64,000 nt of DNA from Tridacna crocea (taxonomy: Eukaryota; Mollusca; Bivalvia; Cardiida; Cardiidae), in assembly GCA_943736015.1 (NCBI GenBank), contig OX031071.1:42162619-42226618 (forward strand). Reading direction: 5' to 3'. A program made the position numbers and the translations under genes. The notes under the pieces were generated by a model. It saw nothing but the letters and a program-made list of their open reading frames with translations. It had not been told where the DNA came from and searched no databases. This document shows positions 19,059-31,800 of this stretch, piece by piece; within the stretch, counting starts at the first letter, position 1; each line of letters starts with the position of its first letter.

Positions 19059-19325
19059 TTGGTTGGTTGGTTGGTTGTATTGGGGTTTAACACCACTTTA
19101 AGAGCTACTACGGTCATATCATAGGGGTGACGCACATGTGTTTCCTTGCTTTCTCGTACCAGTACTAACACAACTTCCTTTCGAAAGCCACCGACTACTT
19201 TTCTCTCATGCTTCAGCAGAGGTGAGAGACGAAAATACACCTGAAAGAAAGTTGGCCTCAACAGGATATCGAATTTACAACCACCAGGTCATGAGTCCGA
19301 CAAGCCTACCACTGAGCCACCCGGG
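19059..19325 (-). repeat. tRNA-headed SINE (type 2, V-SINE-like), minus strand
   Basis: On the minus strand: GGCTCAGTGGTAGGCTTGTC (A box), GACCTGGTGGTTGTAAATTC (B box region), GAAAGTTCTCTCACCTCTGC-like body, CACATGTGCGTCACC, and a tail GGTGTTAAACCCCAATACAA ending in CCAACCAACCAA. The plus-strand copy at 45925 is colinear. Resembles the molluscan RUDI/V-SINE group. Confidence 0.8.
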
Positions 19326-19407
19326 CGGGCCTGACTACAATTTTACAACAATAAAAACAAGTATTTGTATTGTTATTGTTTATTGACAATAATTTTACAA
19401 TAATACA

Positions 19408-22400
19408 AACAAGAGGGCCATGTAGGCCCTGGATTGCTTACCTGAGTCAGTTTGCAAAATTTCACTCCACGTGCACAATTCAATTGTCTGGTCAATTTAG
19501 CTTAAAATGTGGCATCAAGAGGGTCCACAATGATTTTTACGTAAGTTGGCATAGTCACCTACCTTATCACCATAGTTGTTCCAATTAAGAACTTATGAAA
19601 AATTGATCAAGAAAAACATTCGGGGGTATAAGTTAATTGAGCGATAAATATGGCCCCTATAAAATGTCTACATGGTATTTCATTAATTTGACTTCGTGAC
19701 CTACATTATAGAACGAGTTGACCCATTTTCAAACTCAACCGGTATTTTTATCAAGACCAACATTCTGTCCAATTTTCAAGTCAATTGAGCGGGACTGAAC
19801 CATGAATGTGGCATCCAGAGTGCCCAGAGATATTTCTTTAAATTTACATGCTAAAAGTTAACCCAAATTCAAACCCATGTGAAACGTTATCAATATAAAT
19901 ATTCTGCATAATTTCAAGTCAATTGACTAAAAATGTATCTTCTAGAGTGCCCCTAAGATATTTCTTAATTTAACATAGTGACCTAGTTTATGACCCTAGG
20001 TGAGCAAAATCCAATCATCCAACATTTCATCAAGACAAATTTTCCAAAGAAATTTCAGGTCATTGGAGCAATAAAAAGTGGCATCTAAAGTGCCCACTAG
20101 ATATTTATCTATTTAACCTAGTGACCTAGTTTATGACTGCAGGCCACCCAATTTCAAATTTATTTTATAAAGACAAACATCCTGACCAATTTTCAAGTCA
20201 ATTGATGAAGAAATGTGGCCTCTAGAGTGTGCTAAAGGTATTTCTTTCATTTGAATTAGTGACCTAGATTATGACCCCAAGTGACCCAATTTTGAAGTCA
20301 CCTTAGAATTCATCAAGACAAACATTTTACCCAGTTCTTAAATCAATGGAACATATTGTGGCCTTAGAGGGCTCTAAATTTGTATTTCTCTAGTGTGACC
20401 TAGCTGATGAACCCAGTTGACCTAAATTCAGAATCCTGTGAAATTCTAGAAGACAAAGATTCAGACAAATTTTCAAGTCAATTGAGCAAAACATATGGCC
20501 TCTAGAATGTCCACAAGGTATTTCTTTAAGTTAGCCTAGTGACCTAGTTTTTGACCTAGGTGACCCAATCTTGAACTAACTTAACATGTTGTGCACATTT
20601 AGAAATTTCACTACATACCAAATATCAAAGCTACGCCGTCGAGCTTGATAGAGATCTATTAGGAGATGCAACATACAAAATATCAAAGCTCTACTCCTTC
20701 CTGTTTCAGGGAAGAAGAATTTTGAAGTTTTCCTTCATACTTCCTATGTTTCAAAATTGTAACTCCGGGGATGGGGGCCAGTTTTGACCCCAGGGGCATC
20801 ATATTAACAAACTTGGTAGCAGTCAACAAGAGGTTCACAAAGAGATGCTGCAGTATCACAGCTCTATGCGTACTAGTTTTGGAGAAGAAGAATTTCACAG
20901 TTCTCCTTCTAAGTTCCTAGGTTTCGAACTTGTGACCTCCTGGGCAGGTCCAGTCTTGACCTCAGGAGCATCATATGCACAAACATTGTTAGAGGTCCAC
21001 CAGGACATGTTACATACCAAATATCAAAGCTCTATGCCTTCTTGTTTAAGAGAAGAATTTTTGACCTCGGGGGGCATCATATGGACAAACTTGGTAGAGG
21101 TCCACTAGGAGATGTTACATACCAAATATCAAAGCTCTATGCCTTCTTGTTTCAGAGAAGAATTTTTGATCTCGGGGGCATCATATGAACAAACTTGGAA
21201 GAGGTCCACATGGAGATGCTACATACTAAGTATCACAGCTCCATGCCTTCTAGTTTCGGAGAAGAAGAATTTCATAGTTCTCCTTCTAAGTTCCTATGTT
21301 TCGAACTTGTGACCTCCTCGGCGGGGCCAGTTTTGACCCCAGGAGCATAAAATAAGCAAACTTGGTAAAGGCCTACTCGGTGGCGCTACATACCAAATAT
21401 TAAAGCTCTACGCCATCTTGTTTCAGAGAAGAAAATTTTCAAAGATTTCCATCTTTGTTTCTACGTTTCGAAAATGTGAAACACTGGGCCTGGACAGTTT
21501 TGACCCCAGTGGCATCAAACGTGGTAGAGGTCCACTAGGAGCTGCTGCATACCAAATATCAAAGCTGTGCGCGGTCTAGTCTCAGAGAAGAATTTCAAAG
21601 TTTTTCTTCCAAGTTCTTATGTTTGAACTTGTGACCGGCCCGGGATGGGGCAAGTTTTGAGTCCATGGGCATCATATGCACAAATTTGGTAAAAGTCTAC
21701 TGGGAGTCGCTACGTACTAAATATCAAATCTCTACACCATCTAGTTTCACAGAAGAAGAATTTTAAAAGTTTTCCTTTCTTGTTCCCATCTTCAAACTTG
21801 TGACCCCTGGAGTGGGGCCAGTTTCTACCCCAGGGGCATCGTACACACAAACTTGGTAGAGGTCTATTAGGAGATGCTAAATTCCAAATATTAAAGCTCT
21901 AGTCCTTCCAGTTTCAGACAAGAAGAATTCTAAAGTTTTATTGTTTTTGTTCCTTTGTCTCTAAATTGTGACCCAGGAGAATCACATGAACAAACTTGGG
22001 AGAAGTCAACTAGGAGATGCTACATACCAAATATCAAAGCCCTAAACCTTTTAAAATAGTTTCGAAGAAGAAGAATTTTAAAGTTTTTCTTTTATTTCAT
22101 ATGTTCAAATGTGTGGCTCCTGGGCGGGGCCCGTTTGGACCCCAAGGATATCAAATGAACAAACTTGGTAGAGGTTCACTAGAAGATGCTACATACAAAA
22201 TATCAAAGCTCTAAGCCTTCCAGTTTCAGAGAAAAGATTTTTGAGGTTTCCTTCTTTGGTCCTACGTTTCAAACTAGTAACACCAGGGGCAGGGCCAGTT
22301 TAGACCCCAGGGGCATCATATAAAGAAACTTGGTAGAGGTCTGCTAGGATATGCTTCATACCAAATATCAAAGCTCTTTGACCTCTAGTTTTAGAAAAGA

Positions 22401-22632
22401 AGATTTTCAAAGTTTTTTTTTTCTTTTTGGTTGTCATAGAAACTAGAGTTACAGGTGAAATTAAATCTCTTGAACAACTATAATAGAGTTTCACCCAGGG
22501 AACATCCCTGCCAAGTTGCTTCAAGATTGGAGTTTTAGAAGGAGAAGATGTATCAGGAAATTTTGGACGATGGACAACAAACATTGGGCGATCACTAAAG
22601 CTCACTTTGAGCCATTCATGCTCATGTGTTAA
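19408..22632 (+). mobile_element. 3.2-kb long repeat (family G), copy 1
   Basis: It opens ACAAGAGGGCCATGTAGGCC ... TTACCTGAGTCAG and closes TTTGAGCCATTCATGCTCAT, matching the start and end of the copy at 28847-31974. The 5' part repeats GTGACCTAGTTTATGACCC with TTTTCAAGTCAATTGAGC. There is no open frame above about 90 codons; the short frames are shadows of the repeat units. Confidence 0.65.
20640..22400 (+). repeat. Tandem array of about 165-bp units
   Basis: The anchor ACCAAATATCAAAGCTCTA recurs near 20681, 20853, 21022, 21126, 21231, 21397, 21556, 21721, 21887, 22031, 22198 and 22365. Most steps are 159-172 bp; two are about 105 and one about 144. Each unit also has AACTTGTGACC, CCAGTTTTGACCCCAGG and AACTTGGTAGAGGTCCACTA. 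Confidence 0.85.
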
Positions 22633-22707
22633 AACGAGAATGCAAGTGTAATTAGATCAATATCTTACATGGATAATACATAATTATATTGATTTGTTTT
22701 GTTAATT

Positions 22708-22890
22708 TTACTCTTTACTCAACGACAAAATATTAGCCTTGCTCACATTGAAAACATTTGCAGATAGCAAATCAAAAGCTACACTTAGCCTTAATTTTGG
22801 AAATTCGTTGGGTGGAAAACATTAAGAAATAGGAGAAAATGCTGGTAACCAGCATGTGCTCCTTTTTGACTCGCTTCTTTCTTTTTTTTT
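22708..22890 (+). mobile_element. Family A MITE, right end lost
   Basis: TTACTCTTTACTCAACGACA, ACATTGAAAACATTTGCAGA, GGAGAAAATGCTGGTAACCA, then CTCCTTTTTGACTCGCTTCT. It ends before the terminal repeat. Confidence 0.65.
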
Positions 22891-22984
22891 GCAATTTATT
22901 CCAAAAATGTCATTAGGACATTTTTTTTGATAAATGTTTTAAAGAACATTTAATATTATGGATAGACATTTATATTGATAGAAA

Positions 22985-23985
22985 TTATGGCCCTTTATCG
23001 CTTCACTGGCTAATAAGTAATAACACTACAAACAAAGCATTACAATACTTGGCCAATTTGTTTCATATTTAATGACATACTAAATTTTTTTTCCATAAAA
23101 TTTGAGAAAGTTATGACTCCCTTTTGACCACAAAGCTAAAATTACTTGAATCCTGGTGGAGGTCCACAAGATAAAGTCCCATACCAAATAATACAAGTCT
23201 AGAATGTGTGGTTATAAACAAGAAGATTATCAAAGGTTCCTCAAGAAAAGGCCCTATAAAACCAGAGACTCATCTTGGTAGAGGCTCACTAAAAAGCTAC
23301 AAGCAAAATTTGGTAGTCTAGGCCTTAAGGCTAGGTTCAAGTGGCTTGTGACTCCTGGTCTCAGGACAAACATGACCCCAATACTAGAATTTGGGGGCCT
23401 CTTGGTTGAGTCCCACGACAAAAGCTACAAGCAAAATTTTGTAGTCTAGGCCTTACACGTAAGTACAAGTAGCTTACGAAAGTTTTCTCAATAGAAGCTC
23501 ATGTAGAACTTGTGATCCCCTGTGGCAGGGCCAAATTTGACCTCAGGGCCATAATTTGGGCACCCTTTGTAGACACCTGCTAGATTAAGCTACATGCCAG
23601 ATTTGGTAGCTCTATGCCTCATCGCTATGAAATAAAATATTTTTTTAAAGTTTCCCTTTATAAGCCCATATAAAACTTGTGATCCACAGGGCCAGGCCAA
23701 ATTTGAGCTCAGAGCTATTACTTTGGGCATTCTTTGTAGACACCGACTTGATAAAGATACATGCCAAATTTGGTGGCCCTAATCCCTACGGCTAGGGATT
23801 AGAAAGAGTTTTCCCTTTATAAGCCAATAAAAAACTTGTGACCCCCAGGGTGGGCCAATATTGACCCCAGGGCTAACATTTGAAGGAACTTGGTAGAGGT
23901 TTATTTGATAAAGTTACATGCTAAATTTGGTAGCCCTAGGCCTTATCATTTCAGACAAAAATATTTTCAAAGATATAAAAATAGA
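22985..23985 (-). mobile_element. 1-kb GCTCCACTGGC element (family F), copy 2
   Basis: TATGGCCCTTTATCGCTTCA, CTGGCTAATAAGTAATAACA and CATTACAATACTTGGCCAAT are the reverse complement of the right end at 11570-11660. Internal units carry TAGTCTAGGCCTTA and AACTTGTGACCCC. The far end is indistinct. Confidence 0.65.
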
Positions 23986-24116
23986 ATTAGAATTTAAATT
24001 TGAATTTTATTCTACTGAACCAGCAGAAAGTAATCGTGTCTTTTGATCTTGAAAAATTTATTGCTGAGCCGTCACAAGGGTTGATATATTTGCCAAAAAT
24101 GTCTGATTTGTTAAAG

Positions 24117-25270
24117 TGCTCTCTCACTATTGCGTATCGGCTTGCGTATGTACGGCGTAAATTGCGATAAGAAAGGAACGCTGCGACAACGCCGCATTAA
24201 CGTCAACTTACTTAGCTAATACTCTTTGGTACGTAGTATGATCTCCTGGTATGCGGAGGTGTGACATTCTATAAGTCTGCACTAAAAATACCTAACACGT
24301 ACGTAGCAGTTACGATATGTTATGCTTACGCCACACACTTGCCGTAAGAGCGAAAACAATGTAGCATTGATGCCACAAGAACGCAGCTCGAACACTTATT
24401 ACGTCACGCGAACGTTCTGGTTAACATGGTACGTACCTGGGGCGTAACTCTGCATAAATGTGGCGTATGTAGGGTGTTAAAAAAGTTGTCACTACGTATC
24501 CTAGACCTTCTTTTTGCATCTGTTGCGTATTAGGTGCGTACGAATGACTTATTCCACGTATTTGCAGCGTACATTTTGCGTACATTTCGCTTCTGAGTCG
24601 TTGCTACTGCATAGGTGTTGCGCTGTTAAAGTATTTGTGGCGCTTCAAGAGTACGTACATAGTTTTGTTTTTGACTAAAACCTTATAATATTCTTTGCTT
24701 TTTCTCGTTATTTCCAAAGTCATGGACCTGGTAGAATCTGACGTTCAGGTAGCTGTTGTTGGTCTAACTTGGACATTTTTATACCTTGAAGATGCAAAAA
24801 CATCTCAAACAGCTAGGCTAAGAAACCCATATCCGAGTGTAACTGACGACTTGGGTGGGGAGCTACTGCTTGCATTTTCCTTCTGCCTCTGAACCGAGAA
24901 ATTGATTTCGGTGGCATGTTCCTTTGACTTTTTTAACGAATGACAGCAACAAAGTGAGCGCAGCCGTTTTTCATCGGTGACCGTCGTATTTACGCAACGG
25001 CAACGCCGGACTTAAGAAAGGGACGTCGTGCTAAGGAAGCGGTTACGCCACGGCAATCAGTCATATGCCACGCTTACACCTCGGTACACCGTACTGTACA
25101 TCCCTCGAACTCTATACGAACAAAGATACGCCGCAAGAACGCAACAGAAACGTCGTAGATACACCTTGTCTATTAATTTTGAGCAAAATACACCACAATT
25201 CTTGGCGTTTGACCCGCGTAAAGAAATTTTGTTGCATACGCCGCTAATACGCAATAGTGAGAGAGTAGCA
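24117..25270. mobile_element. 1.15-kb CpG-rich TIR element
   Basis: Inverted ends TGCT-CTCTCACTATTGCGTAT (24117) and, on the other strand, TGCTACTCTCTCACTATTGCGTAT (25270 inward). The whole interval is unusually rich in TACG, CGTA and GCGTA, unlike the AT-rich flanks, with TACGCC/GGCGTA words on both strands. The longest frames inside (24695-24892 and 25028-25294) resemble nothing I know. No transposase was recognised and the target duplication is unclear. Confidence 0.75.
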
Positions 25271-25486
25271 TTAGATCTTGCTTTTCTTTATTAACTGATT
25301 GCGATTAAAAGTACTATGTTAAAGCATGAAATTAAGAACTCTGTTGTTCAGTTTTTAGTTGATAAAGAAATACTTGACTCGTCTGCTCTGTCTCTTATTC
25401 TTGTGTCTCAGACAGACTTTAAAAGTAATATTGGTTAAGAAAAACAATAAATTACAAATGGAAAAAGAAGAGAGATACTAGTACAG

Positions 25487-25955
25487 TATCTCTTTGGCTC
25501 AGTGGTTATAGTATTGGTACATTAATCCTCGAGAAACGAAGATCTTGTCCGCACAGTTTAGAAACACCCCCTCCCCCCGATGCGGTTGGTATTTGAGCTA
25601 TGCATTTATTTGTTTCTTTGTTACGGACGTTGTTCGTAAGCTAGCAGCTCGTCCGGGATTGGCCATTGAGCCCTTAATCCCATTCGTTGTCCAAAATCGT
25701 ACTTCCTGTCTAATAAGGCTTTGAATCATCAATAAATAAGAGGGGGTGTGTTACGGGAGACCACTCCTTCCTGCATAGCTTCGTCCCGATTTAAATACAA
25801 TACCAGACAACTGCGTCAGGGAGATATCTCTTTGGCTCAGTTGTTATGGTATTGGCCGCGTGTCCAGGAGTTCTGGGATTCGAATCCCGCCCGGTCCCTT
25901 ATTTCTGCCATGAATTTATTAATTTGTTTCTTTGTTACGGACTTTGTTCGTAGGA
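25487..25955 (+). mobile_element. Miniature LTR-type element with tRNA-Pro-like primer site, copy 2
   Basis: Two terminal blocks: 25487-25643 and 25825-25955, both beginning TATCTCTTTGGCTCAG and ending TTTGTTTCTTTGTTACGGAC with TTGTTCGTA. Between them is TAGCAGCTCGTCCGGGAT (about 25641-25658, 15 of 18 matches to the tRNA-Pro complement) and an internal part colinear with copy 1 (AATAAGGCTTTGAATCATCA, GGGAGACCACTCCTTC, GTCCCGATTTAAATACAATA). The right block also contains a tRNA-like A box (TGGCTCAGTTGTTATGGTAT) and B box (GGGATTCGAATCCCG). No coding region. Confidence 0.6.
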
Positions 25956-26063
25956 TTAACACGTGAACGTATAGACGGACACACTCACAGACGGACGCAT
26001 GACGGACACCGGACCATAACATAGAGTTAAAAACTGTTGTTTTCAATTGTTTTGCTTTGACTT

Positions 26064-26291
26064 TTAACCCATCACCACACAAATCCTACTTTTGACAACC
26101 CTATGAAAGAAGCATTTAGAAGACAGTGTGGAAAAAGGAGAAAATGCTGGTTACCAGCATTTTCTCCTTTTTCCACAATGTTTTCTACCCTGCACAAAAC
26201 AAATTTCATAGTTTCAGAACTTTCATTTTGTCATCTGCAAATGCTTTCAATTTGAACAAGCCTAAAACTTTGTCGTTTGGTAATGAGTTAA
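26064..26291 (-). mobile_element. Family A MITE, full length with TTAA both sides
   Basis: TTAACCCATCACCACACAAA, CCCTATGAAAGAAGCATTTA, a perfect hairpin core AAAATGCTGGTTACCAGCAT, TCATCTGCAAATGCTTTCAA and GTTTGGTAATGAGTTAA. Confidence 0.92.
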
Positions 26292-26380
26292 GTCATATCT
26301 ACTCTTTCTAGTAACTATAACTATACAAATAAAAGTATTTTCTTATTTCTCTTTTGTTATAAATGAAAAAAACAAAAATA

Positions 26381-26612
26381 CATAAATGGGTGTGGCTATT
26401 ATTTATAAATAATACATGTATATATACACATGATTTGTTAACCATTTTTCCCACATACATAAATGGGTGTGACTATTATTTATAAATAACACATATATAT
26501 ACACATGATTTGTCAACCATTTTCCCCACATTTTTCCAACATACGTAAATGGGTGTGGCTATTATTTATAAATAACACACGTATATACACATGATTTGTC
26601 AACCATTTTTCC
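26381..26612 (+). repeat. Three tandem repeats of 77-86 bp
   Basis: CATAAATGGGTGTGGCTATT, then ATTTATAAATAA, ATGTATATATACACATGATT and TTTTTCCCACAT. AAATGGGT anchors are at 26384, 26461 and 26547. Confidence 0.92.
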
Positions 26613-26818
26613 CACATGACAAAACTTTAGACCCATACAAGTTGAAAAGATTTGCAGATGAAAATTGCTATGGTTAAATTGAAGAACATTTTCTTAGCTT
26701 AAGGAGGAAAGAATGTGGGAAAAAAAGGAGAAAATACTGTTATCAGCATGTTCTCTTTTTCTCAAAATGTTCTTGAAAGAGTTGTTAAAAGTCGGAATTG
26801 TGTGGCACAGGGGTTAAG
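26612..26818 (+). mobile_element. Family A MITE, left end lost
   Basis: It starts inside the element at GACAAAACTTTAGACCCATA, has a degenerate hairpin (GTGGGAAAAAAAGGAGAAAA) and ends GTGTGGCACAGGGGTTAA. 26819-27446 beyond it is AT-rich with nothing recognised. Confidence 0.7.
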
Positions 26819-27446
26819 CCCTTTTCTCTTTTCCATCCTTATCTAACTCATCTGAAACATTTTTTTTCAATATTTTCTTTTTTTACATTTATATTAAATC
26901 AGGAAATAAATAAAGTCCAACACAAAGATGTATCAGTAACTACTGTCCTGGAAAACATTTAAGGAAAAGTAGGTATCTCTCATAATGAGCAACCCCTCCA
27001 TTACCCACAACACATTCTTCTCTGTGATTTAATATGACTATCATTTCTGTACATTTTTTCTGTCAGTGCTTTTAAAAATCAACAGATTAAATTCTAATAC
27101 AGTAGCACAATATACAGCAACTTTTCAAAAATAGTCTACAACTTTTACAAATTTAACAAGTTTACAAATTTAAAATAAATTACTGTAACACTTATCAAGT
27201 AGAGACCATTCAAAAATTCATACTAGCTAACATAATCACTTTGTAAATATCTGGCATATTTCTAGTCCCGAATCTGCATTCATTTTCATTTCAGAGTTGT
27301 ATTAACTGATCATATTCGGAATGTTTGACGAACATTGTTTATTACCTCATAATCATTTCGGTCAAAGTTAAATGAATCCTATCTTAAAAAAAAAGTTCCC
27401 ATCTTACCAGGTTCAGTGTGTTGAAAAATGGCAATAGTGTTGAAAA

Positions 27447-28565
27447 CAAGAGGACCGTGATAGCCCTGTATTGCTCCACTGGTTAATAAGTAAAAACACT
27501 ACTAGCCAAACATTACAATACTTGGTAAATTGGTTTCAAACTGAAAGACATAAAGAGTTTTTTTTTTTTCTATAAAACCCCTTGAGAAAGTTATGACCCC
27601 AGGGCAACGCTTTCTTTTACCACAAATCTATAATAACTTGAATCCTGGTGGACGTCCACAAGATAACACCCTAGCCCAAACAATACACGTCTCGAATGTG
27701 TGGTTATAAAAATAAAGATTTTTAAATCTTCCTCAATAAAAGGCCCTGTAAAACATAAGGGTCCTGATCAGGGCTAATTTTGGTAGTCGTAGGCCTTATG
27801 GCTAGCGAGGTGAAGATTTATAACGTTTTCGCAATGAATGCCATTGTAAAACTTGAGAACCCGGTGTATGACCAAACTTGACCCCATGTCCATAATCTGA
27901 GTCCTCCTGGTAGATGTCCACCAGACAAAGCTCATGCAAAATTTGGTAGCCCTAGGCTTCATGGAAAGAAAATTGGATTTTTGGAGTGTTTCCTGCACAA
28001 ACCCATGTAAAACTTGTGACCTCTGGGATTGGGCCAAATTAGACCTAAGGGCTATAAATTGGGCCAATATTGTAGACATCCACCACATAAAGCTACATGC
28101 CAAGTATGGTATCCCCAGGCCTGAAAGCTAGATACGAGAACCCATATAAAACTTCTGATCCCCCAGGGCAGGGCTAAATTTGACCCCAGGGCTATAATTT
28201 GGGCAGTCTTTATTAGATAAAGCTACAAGCCAAATTTGGTAACCCAGCACCTTATGGCTAGATACCAGAAGGATTTTAAAGTTTTTTCTGTATAAGCCCC
28301 CAGGGTGTCCCTGGGACTGGATCAGTTTTGATCCCAGGGCCAATAATTGAATGAACTTGGAAGAGGTCTACCAGATAAAGCTACATGCCAAATTTAGTTG
28401 CCCAAAGCCTTATGGTTTCAAACCTGAATAGCTTCAAAGATTTTCAATATTTTTTCAGCTGTGTTGCCATGACAGCCACAGGTTTTGAAGGAATTACATT
28501 CAAGAAATTCTGAAGACAACTATGCCAGGATCATTTCTGTAAAAGTTCATCAAAATTCACACCAG
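27447..28565 (-). mobile_element. 1.1-kb GCTCCACTGGC element (family F), copy 3
   Basis: CAAGAGGACCGTGATAGCCC followed by TATTGCTCCACTGGTTAATA matches the reverse complement of the right end at 11620-11664. Body units share TTGTGACCTCTGGG and AAGCTACATGCCAAATTTGG. It ends near GCCATGACAGCCACAGGTTT. Confidence 0.7.
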
Positions 28566-28846
28566 ATAATGAGTTAAACGAGAAATCGATCATAACGAAT
28601 AATATCTCCTCAAATCCATGCTTCTTATAAACTCCCAGGAAGTATGGACGTAGCCCTGGCAATCCAAATGCGTTAGTTGATCTATGTCCACACTTACTGC
28701 AAAGGTGAGCTGTTGTCGTGCGTGATATGTTAAAAGTTGACAAAGTACACAGATTTCTTTTAACAAATAAATAATCAAAGACAATGTATAAATAAAGTGC
28801 ATTCTGATCTAGAATAGATTTAAAAATAAATAAAGATAATAAAAGA

Positions 28847-31800
28847 ACAAGAGGACCATGATGGTCCTAAATCGCTCACCTGAGTACTAAGCAGCAAAGG
28901 CCTACAACAAAGACTATAATTACCAAATATTGAGGTTCAAGGGCTAATGATGATGAAACAAGAGCGGCAAATTGTCGCAAGATATGCAATCCCACCACCA
29001 GTTGTAAAGGAGGTATAATAGTTGCAAAAGGCTGGCAATGCAACAGACAATTTGACTTAAGACTTCAAAATTCCACTCTGTACAAGCAAACAATACTATT
29101 AAAATAAAGATCAAAGTGGAATTACTCAAAATCCATGCTAGGTAGAGTTATTTTGAACCTAGTACTCAGTAATATCACAACAAACATGCATACCAATTTT
29201 GAAGTCGTTCCGACTTGAGATGACAAAGTTATATTCCAAACAAGAGCTTCGCAGAGCGGCGCATATACGCCAGAAGGGGCTTGTCAGTGAAATGACTTGC
29301 ATTGACGGATGGGCCATGAATGAAAAGTAGTTATTCTCCATGATATATGAAAAATATTAAAGGGAAATAACTAAAAAAATAAGGGTGGCAAAGTTACAAA
29401 TTTTGTGAATTGCTTTTATCCACAAGGTGTTCGATCAGTCTTTGAAGGTCCCAGATCATACCTTTTATATTTTAGAAATTATGGCCCAGACGAAAATTCA
29501 AAGTGAAAAGGGAAATAACTCAGAAAGAGGGAGGGCAGAGTTATGGTTCTTGTGCAATGCACTTCTTCATAATGTGTCCTTTTAGTCTTTGAAGTTTCAA
29601 GATGATGGATTTTGAAGTTTGGAAGTTATGGTCTTTACAAAAATTCAAACTGAAAATTAACCAATGGCAATAACTCAAATAATAAAGATGGCAGAGTTAT
29701 GATTCATGTGCAATGCACTTCTCCATAATGGGTTCTATCAGTGTATGAAGTTCCAAATTAATAGCTTTTATAATTTGGAAGTTATGGCCGGGACAAAAAT
29801 TCAAACTGAAAATTAACAAAGGGCAATAACTCAAAAAATAAAAGTGGCAGAATTATGGTTCATGTGCAATGCACTTCTCCATAATGTGTTCTATTAGTCT
29901 TTGAAGTTTCAAGGTAATAGGTTTTATAGTTTAGAAGTTATGGCCTGGACAAAAATTCAAAATGAAAATTAACAAAGGGCAGTAACTCAAAAAATAACAT
30001 TGGCATAGTCATGGTTCATGTGCACTGTACTTTTCCATAATGTGTTCTATCAGTGTATGTAGTTTCAAAGTGATATCTTTTATAGTTTGGAAGTTATGGC
30101 CTGGACAAAAATTCAAAGTGAAAATTAACAAAGGGCAATAACTCAAATAATAAAGGTGACAGAGTTACGGTTCATGTGCAGTGCACTTCTCCATAATGGG
30201 TTCTATCAGTGTATGAAGTTTCAAGTTAATAGCTTTTATAGTTTAGAAGTTATAAAAATTAAAACTGAAAATTAATAAAGGGCAGTAACTCAAAAAATAA
30301 CGTTGGCAGAGTTATGGTTCATGTGCACTGCACTTCTCCATAATGTGTCCTATTAGTGTATGTAGTTTCAAGTTGATACCTTTCATAGTATTGAAGTTAT
30401 AGCTGGAACAAAAAATTCAAAGTGAAAAGTTGGTTATTTCAGAAATCAAGGGCAGATAATTTTCGAAAGCAAACAGCGGACCAAATTCTAAGACCCAGGT
30501 GCACAACTACACATCATGGAGATTCATTGTGGCAAATTTCAAATAATTCCAATGGAAACTGTAGGAGGAGTTGCGCACACAAGAAATTGCTAACGGACGG
30601 ACGGACGGACGACCGGGGATATAACATAATACAACCCTTCGGGCGTATAAAAAGCATTCAATGCAGACTCATGTGAGATTTTATTGAGACAGACATTCTA
30701 ACCAATTTTCATTTCAGCTTAGCAAGAAATGTGCTCTCAAGAGTGCTCACAAGAAGACTTATAAAGATTTCGCTCTTTATCTCTATGTGAAATCTGAGAC
30801 CAAGAACATAGGGCTAACTTTCACACCAGGACCATAATTTGAAGTATTTTGGTAGAGGGCCACTAGATGATGCTGCATGCCAAATATGAAAGCTCTAGCC
30901 CTTACAGTTTGGGAGAAGAAGATTTTCTAAGATTTCCTTCTTTATCGCTATGTGAAATCCGGGAACCTACAACATAGGGCCATAATTCGAGGTATGTTGG
31001 TAGAAAGCCACTAGATGATGCTATATGCCAAATATGAAAGCTCTGGCCATTAATTACGGTTTGGGACAAGAAAATTTTCTAAGATTTCCTTCTTTATCGC
31101 TATGTGAAATCCGAGACCCACAACATAGGGCAAAGTCTTTACATCAAGGACATAATCTGAAGAAAATTGGTAGAGGGCCACTAGATAAAAGCTCTGGCCT
31201 TTACCATTTGGACAAGAAGGTTTTTAAAGATTTCCTTCCTTGTCTCTATGTGAAATCCAAGACCAACAACATAGGTTGAATTTTCAGACCAGGGCCATAA
31301 TTTGAAGTATTTTGGTAGAGGGTCACTAGATGATGCTGCATGCCAAATATGAAAGCTCTAGCCCTTACGGTTTGGGACAAGAACATTTTCTAAGATTTCC
31401 TTCTTTATCTCTTTGTGAAATCCGAGACCCCACAACATAGGGCCAATTTCCGCACTGAGGCAATAATTTGAAGTATTTCAGTAGAGGGCCACTAGATGAT
31501 GCTACATGCCAAATATGAGAGCTCTAACCCTTACGGTTTGGGAGAAGATTTTCTAAGATTTCCTTCTTTATCTCTATGTGAAATCTGAGAACCCACAACA
31601 TAGGGCCAATTTCAACACTAGAGCCATAATTTGAAGTATTGTGGTAGAGGGCCATTAGATGATGCTACATCCCAAATATGAAAGCTCTAGCCCTTACAGT
31701 TTTGGACGTGAACATTTTTAAAGCTTTTTCACTCGGTTGCCATGGCAACCAGAGTTCTTCATGGAATTCATATCTTTGAAGTATTTTGAAAGTGCATCAC

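Noticed and set aside
18960..19060. Family D fragment (GGCATTCTGGGTACGCAACC)
   Set aside because: Similarity to CATCCTGGGTACAGAGCCGG is confined to about 40 bp with several mismatches; not enough to annotate.
24695..24892. Frame with MDLVESDVQVAVVGLTW
   Set aside because: It lies in the CpG-rich element; no recognisable domain, no supporting splice structure.
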